Assembly (NCBI GenBank): GCA_033026295.1
Contig: CM065172.1
Location: 13,449,165 to 13,513,164, forward strand
Direction: 5' to 3'
Source of the DNA: Channa striata
Taxonomy: Eukaryota > Chordata > Actinopteri > Anabantiformes > Channidae
DNA length: 64,000 bases
Shown here: positions 1 through 12,300 of the stretch, piece after piece
How positions within the stretch are numbered: position 1 is the first letter of the stretch
Layout of the letters: each line of letters opens with the position of its first letter
Notes under the pieces: model-generated
Seen by the model: the letters and a program-made list of their open reading frames with translations, nothing else
The model's database searches: none
What the model was told of the DNA's origin: nothing
Translations under genes and position numbers: made by a program

Positions 1-228
1 TTGCACTACAAGTACTAGCTAAATGGCTGTAGACTCTTATTAGAATTAAATTAAACCCTCAAAAAGTTTAATAAAATAAAAGCGTTCTGCAGTGCATATA
101 TGGTGAAATCACACACCAGTATGATCCATTTTGTGCCACAGAATATTTATTTGTAGAAAGTTACAGCATAGCTGCCATCAGAATTTTCATTTGAGGTAAA
201 TATCTGCATAAAATGTGGATTTTTACAC

Positions 229-357
229 ATACATGCTTTTCTCCAAGGCACTTCTTCTCTCCTCCTCCGTGTCAGCCGCTGATGACCATTGGCTGGAGGT
301 GTCATCCATCAACACAGAGCCACTGTCTTCTGGCAGAATGCTAGTGAACTGAGTGTC
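229..357 (-). CDS. arhgef25: arhgef25 common exon, linker and start of DH domain
   Basis: Forty-three codons, phase 0 at both ends. The acceptor is a pyrimidine tract ending CCTCAG just above base 357; the donor is TAT|GTGTAA at 229/228. The first part is acidic and Ser-rich (DTQFTSILPEDSGS) and the end, EEERRSALEKSMY, matches the entry to the DH domain of human ARHGEF25, where the next residues (outside the window) would begin VLSELVETE. An ORF reading further upstream to base 525 is only intron read-through, because the acceptor at 358-360 precedes the conserved part. Confidence 0.85.
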
Positions 358-3300
358 CTGAGGAAGCAGAGACAGATAGACAGACAGAAGTGGACTGTTT
401 GTCAAAGGTCCAGTGCTGGTATTATGGATGAGGCTGGGGATAAAGTAAGCAAGGGGAGGTAAAGAGCAGGAGAGAAATGATAATGATGCAGGTTGCCAAG
501 GTGACCATAGAGAGCAGAGAGACACAAGGAACAGAGATTGAATGATAAGATTGAATGATCATGTTCAGACTGTCACCGTCAATGATCTGTATGGTGCACA
601 CCAGCCACAGACAGATGGACGTAAAGAAGAGAATTAAAAAAGAGTTTGAAGACTAAATAGGCTGTGCTGCTGATAATGGCAAATAAAGCTGTGAAGGTTC
701 TTGATGGATTTTGGGCTTCAGAGGAAGATGAATGCACTTGATAATGTCGTCACAATTCTGATTTGCAATCAGATTAATAAATGATATCTTTTGAGGCTTT
801 GAACTCGTATGTGAATGGATCACAATGAATCTGATTGGCACATAGGATAGACTCAAGGTTACGCCGATTTAATCGACTGTGTTCATGTGTTAAACACGTT
901 GGCGACCTTTCTTTCAAGCTTTTTCCTGGAATTGATATCATTTCCTGGGGAGGAAATGATGCACTGAACACTGGAACAAAGAAATCACTGCCTCAGTGGA
1001 TACATGCTTTACATTTGACCCTCGTGTTTTGGAGTCTCTCTCTTTATTTGCTTGTAAAATGGCCTACTACCTCTCTCTTTACCATTGAATCTGCAAACAG
1101 AAGTTCTTTTCTGCTATTTTAAGCTACGTCTATGTTTTTCAGGACATTTTTTAATGCATTTAAATCCATGTCTCCTTTTGTCCAAGTCAAGCAGAACCTC
1201 AAACATTCTTTTTGCAGGCAGCTGCCTGATGGACAAATAAAAAGATGAATGGACATTCTTCCCTCTTTCGTCTGGCCAAGTTTAATTTGTTCACCTGCTA
1301 ATTCCATAAAAAAACATATTGGCGTCTACAAGAGCTTTCTGTTTTAGTCACAGAGTGTTGGATGCCTGTGAGACAAAACAGAATGAAGGGGATAAATTAA
1401 AGAAGAGAGAGAGGCTCCTTAAAGACCCTGGCTCCACCAGCTTGTCTCGCGCTGCTAGGATTGCCCCAGTCTGGCTGACAGGTCTCCCTGCTTCTCTGAT
1501 CACTTCCAGATGTTTTGTAGCAAAGACCGCAGGAAAAATACATCCTTCACTCTCTACTGCAAGTTTTGTTTTTCAACCCAGATGTTCTACAATGCAGCCA
1601 TTTCTGTCTCTTTAGGACTGTCATGTCAGTCAGCCTAGATTGTTATGGATAGACTATCTTCCTCAAACATGCAGGACTGAAACAAAAACGATTTTTGGTG
1701 TTATAAATGTCATTGATTGATTTTAAAACAGCTCGGTAATATATAGATAAAACTGTATTCAAATTATTTTATTAAGTCATATTTACATAATTACATAACT
1801 ACCTAATTTAATAAAAATGTTCATATTACGTATATCATTAAAACAACATAGTACGTGTAAACACGTGACTGCACAGACTGCAGTATGAACTCTTGCACAA
1901 CACAGTATTTGTCATAAAGAGGTTCAGTAGCTAAATTATCATAATTTTTTTGTCACTCTCGGTTTTGCTCATATAAGAACTAAACGACTGATTTTGGGGT
2001 TTGAACGTAAGAAAAAAGGCTTGACTGTTCCCCAGCTGTCTGAGCAGAGCAGAGCAGCAGCAGCCGCAGCACATTTGACTCCAGACAAGTTAAAAAAATT
2101 AGAACATGAGCGATTTATTAATAACATAAGTGAATTTTGTAACTGGATGCAGGTGGAACAAAATCAGAAAAGATAGTTTTAAATCTGTCTCACTCCAAGT
2201 TTTCAATGTATCATTTGTTTTCCCCACAAGTAACTAACAGTCTCATTACTTTAAACAGGCATGAAAAATGATGATGTCTTTCAGATGTGATGGCAATTCT
2301 TAGTTTCTACTGTGTCTAGTTGTCTGAATGCATGTATTCAATTAAATATTCACTTATTTCTGACACAGAAACTACCACACGTGTTTTCATGTAATTGTTG
2401 AACATATGTCCATTGTCAATATGAAAATATTACATAGTGTTCCTTTGCAAAATGATCATAGTATTAATGTGTTAACATATTGTTAACAAACATTATGTTA
2501 ACACTAACACATTGTTAAAACAAACCACTTATTGTAAAAGTGTAAATACAAAGTCACTGAGTTGGTTTTAAGTAATAAAATTTTGAGTTAAGTTTATAAG
2601 TAAGTAAAATTTACTTAAAACCATAAGCCAAAACTAAGTAAAGGAATAAACATTTTCTATTTAGTTTATAAAATTATGAGTTAATATAATAAATGTATTA
2701 ATTAAATATAAATTAGGTTAACAAACTAAATCTTAATCAAGACTAAATACTCAAACTAAAATTAGTTCATGTTTACAAAATGTGGGGGTAAAATTAATTT
2801 GTATTTTCTTTTTGTATGTTTTCTATTAAGGTCAAGTGATATAAGTCCTGTTTTTTCGACACAGTAGCGCATGTCTCTTGCATACTTGCTGTTTATTAAC
2901 ATTGCATTGTATAGCATTAGCACAAGCAATTTTGTTCTAAATAACCTATTAGCTTTTTTATTACTTTACCCCAACTACAGTTTTTACAGCGCAATATTTT
3001 TCCAGCAACTGCTGGGCATCATACCAAGGAATCCTGCTGATGCTTGAAATTGATGTGTTTTTAAATTTCCAGTAGGGGCATCAGCAATTTTTAATGGGAA
3101 TGGAGCAAAGCCTTAATCGTTCTTTGTGAATATATTTTGCCTATTGTACTATGCTAAAGGGAACACAGTTGATCTCAGCTCTGAAAACTGCGATTCATTA
3201 GTACTTTTGCAAATACTGCACAGCAAGGGGAGAAAGGAGATTTCACAATAACAGCATCAGTCATTTCTTTTTACTATTTCTCTTCCTGCTTCACTGAGAA

Positions 3301-6300
3301 ACAGATCCTTGGCTATTTGTCTTTTTTTTATCTGTGGGTTGTGCTGACAGACTGTACAAACTGTTCCTCAGGAAAGCTATTTAATAAATACTGACATCTG
3401 TTCTTCTGGGATCCTCATTGATAACACACCTTGTTAAACTGCCAGCGAAAAATCACACAAATTGTCCACTGTCCAAAAACATAAACGTTTAATTGAACTT
3501 GGTTTTCTACATGAGATTAGAGCCAACAGTGGGAAGGAAGGTGAGAAATGACAATACTGAACATGCAGCTAGTGAAGGTGGAGCAGAGAGACAGAAACAC
3601 AGCCAGGAGCTGACTGACCTACATAATTTATTCTCTATACCTCTCTACCTCTCTCTATCTCTCTCTCCCCCAAAGATTGGCGGTAAAAACACCAAAGCGC
3701 TGACCTCATCCCTCTGATGTAATTGTATTAATGGCTTTTGATGTGTTGTTGAGGCTGAAATTAGGATTTAAGTGCTCTGGTGTTGATTCACTGAAAGGAC
3801 ACTCCCCACTAGGCTCAAATGCTCAGATATTGTTTTTGTTTCATATCGACAGTGCTCAGGCACCGCTGATTCATACAATATTACCGCTGCTCAAGTGAGT
3901 CCCTGTTTTTGCCATGTTTCAATCTCACAGCAAAAAGGGACCTGCCGCACAGCGGGACTCGGGATCCTCCTTTACCAAAAGCAACTGACTTTGAGTGTTT
4001 GGAGAAATTAAAAAGTGGAATCATCTTTCATTACATCTACTGTTCCGTGCTATCTCCCATTTGTCTCCTGGCGTGTCCTTTGGTAAGATGCTGAATGTTA
4101 ATCATGCGTCACGTAAGCGGTTGACAAACTCTGCCCCCACGTCCTCTGGTGCATTGATCTGGAGCCTTGTGTTCATTTAGACTTCTCTGCATGTGTGGTT
4201 GCAGAAAGCAGTGCTGCAGTGTGCATCTGTGTGTTTATGTTGCTTGATGGCTGAGCTGTGCCAGCAGCGGTGGAGTTAGTCATTTTCAGATCTGGCTGGA
4301 GGGCCGCGGAGACAAAGAGTACTGATGTCACCTCCCCGCCAGGCTCGGCGCTCACTAAGATTATTACTGTTACTCCTGTCGGAAGCTGCCTACAGTAAAC
4401 TGTTAGCATAAATTGAATCAGCAATGGATTAACTCGCAGTGGTTATAACAAAATACTGATTCTGTGAAACGGAAGGGTCCTCGCAACTTTTCTATCAGTT
4501 ATTCCAGTCAAAAATACTCCCTGTAAGTTCCCCAGTCAAACAGGTTTCAACTTTATGTTACTTGGATGTGACAAAACAGCTTGGATAGTGTCAGTGTTAG
4601 AGTATATTCTGCTGACAGACCTGGTTATTTGGCAATGATGTACAGCCAATCATCGAAGCAGTTATGTAGCTGGGGGACTGTATTGTAGCTGGTGACAGGT
4701 CTTCGGGGCTCGCCAGGCCATCTTTCCACTCCTGGAACAAAGACGCGTCCAGAATAGCGTCAGAATGACACAGTATCAACATGATGCAAAGTGTTTGTAG
4801 CCTGCTTATGCATTCGGTCACTCGGAAACGTGCACGGACACACACTTAGACGCAGCTGCAGGTCAGCAAAAGAGAGCACTCGAGTCACAGGACGCTGCGG
4901 TGTGAGTTCATTCAGGCTGTTATACAACAGCACTGCCACCTGCCACGCAGCTTATTCTTCTGTGGATCAATGCTGCGATAAACGTGTGCCTCAGCTGACT
5001 TTCCGGCTAAGGTAAACAGACCACAGACCGGATGTTGGCTTTAGTTTGTGTTTATGTAAGACTGACACTTTGCAAATTTACTTCAGAACCAGATCTTAGA
5101 AATGACTTGTGATAACATGGCATATCATTGTATTTGATAAGTTTACTTATGAGGTGGTGTAAAAAGAAACATGCAAATTCAGTTTAACTTGCTCATGAGA
5201 TCAGCAAAGAAAAAATACGTCCTTGTTATAGCCTCTATTTTTATTCCTCACCAGTTCTCTGTGAGTGAGGGTCCCTTCAGGTCTCGGGGGGCTGCTCAAA
5301 TCCTGACTGTGGGACGAAAGAGGTGGAGGCTTTCCCTCCAGTTTGCGAACCTGACGCTCCCCTTTGGCTGTGGCTCCGGCACTGAGTTTGCGGACGGGGT
5401 TGGTGAGCCACTTCTTCAGGGTGCTCACAGAGCGCCTGGAGCCTGGGGAGCTGGGAGCCGAGCTGCCTGATGCCTGCAGGGGCAGCGACGCCACAGAGGT
5501 GGAGATGCTGCCCTCGCTGGCCGCTGCTGAGTACGAGTCTGGAGAGAAGAGACAGAGGAAGAAAGACGGTGCTGAAAGTTAAAAGTTAATGCTAAAACAG
5601 TGAGGAGGTAGATAAACTGATATTCAAGGGTTTGATGGTTTAAAGTACAGAGTACATCTAGACTCTCCACGTACAGACCTCCACAGTCAATTATTCAATT
5701 GATCTGTGGCCAAAACAACAGTTAAACAAGATCAATTTGTTAATGGCAATAGAACGTCTGAGTGAACAGTAAAGACGGAAATCAAAGCAGGTCAGTGAGA
5801 GGTGACTGAGGACTGAAGGCAGCAGACAGCAAAGAAGTAAAGATAGAAAACCAAAGTGTGGATATATAAATAACCATCCTCTTTAAACACAGCTGTGCAG
5901 CTGTGAGTCAGATGCAGTGGTCTGTCAAGCAAATATGTTTTTATGATTTTGTTTTACATTCAGTCACATGAGCAGTCTTCATTCTCTGATGCAAGACAGA
6001 CAGCAGAGATCAGGGCTGTTTACGGCTGATGTGAAAAATACTGGCCACCCGTTGCAGACTGGCTGCTGCACATGGTGACAGGAGGACATGGGAAGAACAC
6101 TGGCGGGGTGCTGAGACCGGACATCCATTTTTACTACTTTGTAGAAAGGAAGGTCCTGTTCTGTTTGGGACTGTTTGTTTTTTCTGTCTTGTCCTCCATT
6201 CACATCCTGCTTCATCCAGCCAACCCCTCCTTACTTCCTCAGTCCTGAGATAGCTCTGTGTCTCGAGTGTTTTATCTGAGGTGTGTAAACGCAATACAGT

Positions 6301-9300
6301 GATTCCTTCTGTCCACTTCCTTGTGCTGGGCATGATCCCTGACCTTTGATCATCCCTACAGAGGGTAAAACACTGTCTTGTGTTTTACACAAATAGTTTA
6401 CTCTAAATAGTTTAGTTTTTAGAGACAGCTAAAGCCTGCAGGCCATAGACAGAAACTTTGATGGCTCCATTGACAGTGAAGGAACACAAACAGAAACCAT
6501 TAGCCTGCCTTTGTCCTTAGCTGTACAGAAGACCATGGGAGACCAAAAAACTAAAATCCATCTACCACGTGTGACTTCCCAAGCCCAGCATTTCCGACCT
6601 CAGGGGCCTGTGTGTCCCAGTGTTCCCTGCACACATACACACAGGCCAGGCTTTAGGGGTCACAGGGCAGAGCCAGTGACACTGTTTCTATCTCCAGACA
6701 TCAACTTAGATAGTTATTAAAAAAAGATGGGTGAAAAGAAGCTGCCAACCTGTATGTTTACGCCTCAGGGCAATTAAAAGTGAGCAAAGACAGCATTCAG
6801 AATGACACAGTGGCTCTTGTCAAACGTAGAGATTTACAACATGCACAGCACATTATTTACTGCTTTTATAGTGAGACTATATCTGCATCTGTCTCTGTGG
6901 CAACTGTGCAGCTGTACTGATCGCTGTATATGGATCAATTACCCTGCTGACCCTGGAAAATGTATTCTCCTATTCTCTTCACTGTTATGAAACCTTACAC
7001 AAGCAATTACATTTTTCCACACTAACAACAAGGAAACTGTGAAACAGTTCCCTTCAGAGCGTCTTGCCTCTGCTCTCCCCACACACTGCAATATGAGCAT
7101 GGTTGATAGCATTATACGCCTAAAACAAAAAAAAAAGAAAAACTATCTACCTACTCTCTCTCTATTTGTGTTGGTGTATGCTGATAATCCCCAGCAACAT
7201 TCATCTCTGTAATATCACTACTAAGAAATGGTAACCCTGTCTCATTTTGTTGATGAAATGTGACTTTTGTTCATGTGCATATTATAATTAAAAGACAGCA
7301 CAGAGCTACACTAAGCAAGTCTGATCTTTGGTGAGTAGTAAATGCAGGGCTTTCACTATTTAATCTGAACGGCAAAACATTCACCCAAAACGTTTTTTGT
7401 CACAGTACAGCATGTAACGTTTAAAATATGTGGAGATTCTGCTGCAAATTACTCCCAAACATTCTATTCACTCATAATACTAAAGTTGTACAATACTCAT
7501 TACCTAAGAGGTAATTTAGAGAAGTCAGAGTGTGGCAGTCTGTGATTCATTTGTTTATAACACAATTCTGTTGCACAATTGCATTTTTTTTCATTTTTAT
7601 TCTTATTTTTCATTATTTGCACAAACAGCAGCAACTAATTTCATGCACTAAGTGCACCAAGCCTTCTCTTGTGTCCCTGTCTAGTGTGATCATTTTAGAG
7701 TTGCAACTAACCATTATCTTCTTAGGCAAGTAATAGTTAAAAAACTGGAAAAAAAAATCAGTAAACATTCGATAAGGCAAGATAAGGACACGCAGGAATT
7801 TGGCATTTCAACATAAATAATTCAATTCCAATAATTCAATATCTGAATAGTGGGAGAACAGACTGACTAATGGTTTTATGACTTAATTGTTGCAGCTCTA
7901 CATCATTTCATCTCTAGCTTTTTCATATGGTTTAATGCAGTGGCAGAGGCATACAAAAGATGGTGGGCGTGCCGCAGCTAATTCTTTGTAAGTCGTGGAG
8001 TAGACAAATAAAGCTTAAACCTACAGAAAATCTGGATTTGCCACATGAGCTCAGGGTGTAACTGTGCTGGCAAAAATGTTTTAAAACTACACCTGTATCT
8101 GAAGCCGCATCTCTGGGCATTTTATCAAAACACCTAATTAAATTACTGCAGCAAACAAATTGAAGTAATGGAATCATGCAGGACAGATGTTAAACACAAC
8201 CTCTGGTTCCAGATAGATAACCAGAGGACAACGCCATAAAACACAGCAACGCTCCTGTGAGTCATGTTTTATTTTGGAAATGCTTTAGAGTACAAATACT
8301 GCTGTTGGCAAAGTAATACTGCAAGATAAGAGAGTAGAATTACAACACACCAGATGTCATAAATTTCCACTAAACTCCACGTCTCTCTGACTCTCATCTG
8401 TCCATATCCAGAACATATTTAGACTGGGGGAAAACAGCACAGCTGCAAAAGAGGACACCCAGGACACCTAGATTAGTCTAAGCTTCTGTCCAACCTTCTT
8501 CAAAGTAAAATATTTTCTGGTTGTCAGTGATTTTCGGTCTTCACACCTGCCTCGAGTTTAAAAAACAGCAAGAGAAGCAGGCATCAGGGTGTTTATGAAA
8601 CAGCAGAGGGAATGGTAGGTTGAAACCTTACAAAAATATAATGTAGCATAAGGCTACATCATATTCTCATGTTGCATGTGGCTAATTACCATAAAACAAC
8701 ATGAGCATGTGGCTAATTTGAATTTGGACAAGCCCCAACTGTTTCAACAGTAAAGTGAATATAGATACTGATTGTACAAATCACAAAGTGCTTGGTAAGA
8801 AATGTCATACACATATAAACAGAAGTTATGCTAATGTGCCTGCACCATCCCTTTATTATCTACATTGAAGTCTGTCCTATTTCCACGACATCAGCCTGAA
8901 GTTTATAATCTTCCTCTTTCAGCCACACTCCTCATACTACACACACACCAGAATGCCTGCACAAGTCTTTTGTAACTTCCCCCCCAGCTGTGCCTGACAG
9001 ATGTCTTTGCTTTTGACGAACACAATTTATAATTTGTTTTAATCAGTTGTAAAATCACTAATTAAAAATAATTATTAATAGGGCAGCTTTGAGCAAATGT
9101 GTTTGCTAGGCTATGGATGAACTATAACTATAATGAGTTTTACATCTGAAAATGTTTGGTGTGCCAGCTGTCTCTCTGAGTGTGCCAAGAACTCTCCGGG
9201 ACAACAAACAGGGGCGGATCTAGACATTTTTTATTGGGTTGGCCAGACTGGGGCACATTCTCAAAAAAGGGTAGCACATTTGGGAAATGGTTTAAACTGA

Positions 9301-12300
9301 TGGAAACTCTTCTTGGACCCATTAAACTCTAAAATATTAAGCTAATGGTGTTTGTTCCATGTCATAAATGCTAAATACATAATAGTGATAATTGAAAATA
9401 ACATTAATAATAATAATAAAAAACCCATATTTAATACACAAGGAAAATCTGCCTGTAACTGTAACTGTAATTTCTTTCAGCCACAGATTTTGTCAGTTCT
9501 TTTGGGGCTGAGAATTCTTCAGCAGGTAGCAACCACCTTGACACTCTGGCAGGAGGTGGCCAATCCGATTTTGGGGATGGTCATTGCCACTCACTCTGGC
9601 TCCGCCCCTGACAACAATGTTTTACCATAAAAAACATGTTTTCTCACCAAAGTTAAATTTATTAATGGCTGAATTATTAGTATTCAGTGACATGGAAAAC
9701 ATCCAGTGCAATATTCTCATGAAGGTCAGAGAGGTTTATCATTTATTTTTAAAAAGTAAACATCTTAGAAATTTATGTAGGAAACAGAAAACCACACACC
9801 CACATCAGGAAGAGGAGAGGACTTACTACAAATGCTGTGAAGAAGTTTGGTCCAACTTTCCTTTTATTGATCAGTTGATAAGTGAGTGCTGCTGTGCTGA
9901 CAAATCAGACTAAAAGCGCTGGCTGTAATGGAGCAAAGTTATCCCCAGTTGCTCCACTCTGGAGCACTCTGTCAATCCTAAGGTCCCTCAGGACCACGTA
10001 TTACAGGCAATTTAGGCATCGCTGGAATCCACCACAGAGACACATGCTGGTTAGGCCAAATTTGCACATACACACAAATGGAGACATTTTCAGGGTAGCA
10101 GATAAATGGCTGCAGACTCTTCACCTGTGATCTGACCTCCCAGCGTCACCTGACAGAGCGAACAGGACACGGCACATCGGAGGCAGACGACCTGACGTTT
10201 GCTTCAGTGCTGAACGTGTCATGCATCGCGCTGAGTCTAAAAGACTTTCAGAACTGCCAATGAGCACCTCACAGACCACATCCCTGAGGGTCTGAGAGTT
10301 TGGCGGTTAATGCCCATGCACCAGATTCACCCCTGCATCAATGCTAATGGCGCTTCCCTTCTCTTCCACTGCCCTCCCACCTTAAGCTCTTCAGCCTGGT
10401 TTCTGCTTGTATATTACATTTCACCCACTCAAAGGAAATGGACACTCTTCCCATCAATTGGCAAGACCTGAGCTGCACTCAGGCACTCAGATGTGCCGGC
10501 TAAAAGACCTGGGAGATAATGATGTACTTAGTACCATGAAAAACCCTTGAACTGTCCTCTGATGAACCTTTACAGAAATATTATTGATACAATGACAATT
10601 TTACTGTCTAACATTCACAATCTCATTATTTTCCTCTCAGTTGTTTTCTTTGTTTTGGACCTTCTGAAACTGCTGATATTTTGTTTCCTATCTCTTCTTC
10701 TTTCACTTTTTTAATTTCATCTCACTCTGTTTGCCCCAGGCTGGCTTATGTGTACTTTGTTTGTGCTGCTCGTGATTAATAAATCTTGGCACCTGGCTGT
10801 TCTTTCTTTTTCCTGTCCTCCCTTTCTCTTTCTCTTCATCTTGGCTCCCTCTCCTGTACAACATGTCCCTCCTTCTCTTCCTGTGTCACCCTTCTTGCAC
10901 TCTTACACTCTCTTTCCTTCTGCATCTGTCTGCATTTCAGTGTTTTTTCAATAGACTGGGTCTTGCCTTTAGATCAGGACTCACAGATCCTTCGACGCTT
11001 TGCACTGGCCCAAAGCTGCTGAGACCAGCACAACATGGACACCCACACCAAGACTTTCCTCTACTCTCCTTTCCTGGTTTGAGGATATCATTAAACCTTA
11101 AAAATGCTCTTTATTATTATTAAGCTGATATTTCTTTCCATTTAATGTAAATGTGCATTTTAATGAACATCAGAATGGATCTACATGAGCAGTAAATGAA
11201 GATTAATTTGGGAAAAGATATACAAATGTCAACCAGATGGAACCAAAACACTGAACAGAAGTAGGGAATAAAATGATTAGGCACAAAATGCTTTTTAACC
11301 ATACGTGATAATATACAGGCAGGAATTATGCTAATAGAAACATGGCCAAGTATATAATTTTGTCATACATGGGTGCATTTGTGTGCAATAACTTTTGGAG
11401 CAACACATTGCAGTCAGGCAGGCAAGTGAACACAGATTTCCTGTCCTCCTACTGACCTAGTTTATGTAGACACACACATGCACACACTGCTGTGATTGCA
11501 AAGGACAGGAGAAAATTCATGGTAGACACAGTCAAGCGACACAAACAAGTCATTGGTAGCCTGTCTCCCACTGTCAACACTTATAGACAGACATATTTTT
11601 CATCAGACTGAAGCACTGAAGCGATGCCAGTCACAAAAAAACTGGCCTGAGCAGATGATGCTGGCTTAATCCTACTGTCTACATAACAATGTGATCCAAA
11701 CACTTCTCCTGATGAGGGCTTATGAAATAGGCCACAGCGATAGATAGATGTGAGCCAGCACTAGTGCCACTGACTGTCAGAATCAGGTCAACATGAGTAC
11801 AGTGCTCCATCTCAAGTGGTGGGGCGTTTATGTCACAGTGGCTGCTTCCTCTTGTAATATAGCTCCATCATCTCGACCAAGATTTCAATCGGTTCCTCCT
11901 CCAGCAATTAGTTTGCGTCTAAATTAAATCTAACGTTGTGAGAGCCAAATGCATCGGCAGGAGCAGGCAGTAGAAATCTTACTGCATCTGGTATTATCTT
12001 ACGCAGCTGCTGTAGGTTCTTGGCACTTTGTGACTGGAACCATGTTTGTGGTTAGTGAGCCACAAAACTCCAGACATTCCTCTATAACCATTCAGAGGGA
12101 GAGACTAGCCAACTTCCTGGCACTGTCTGCCTATATTTCCCTTGATGTAAACTCTAGGGAACCAAATGTACAGACTCAGAATCAAATTCCGATAATTAAT
12201 ATTCCATTGTGGTACATCTTACACTTACAATGTGATATTGAACCAGGGGATCAACAGAAAGCAGAATTTAGAGATGGAAGGTTTCACATTTGCGACTGAT

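Larger units (their letters stand above)
358..5251 (-). other. arhgef25 intron, AT-rich, no gene recognised
   Basis: About 4.9 kb between two phase-0 exons. It holds an unidentified open reading frame on the plus strand ending at 2176, a cluster of GTTAAC motifs near 2470-2520, a 12-bp inverted repeat at 2564-2622 and a CT-rich tract near 3638-3668. No further exon of arhgef25 was recognised, though a small one would be easy to miss. Confidence 0.6.
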
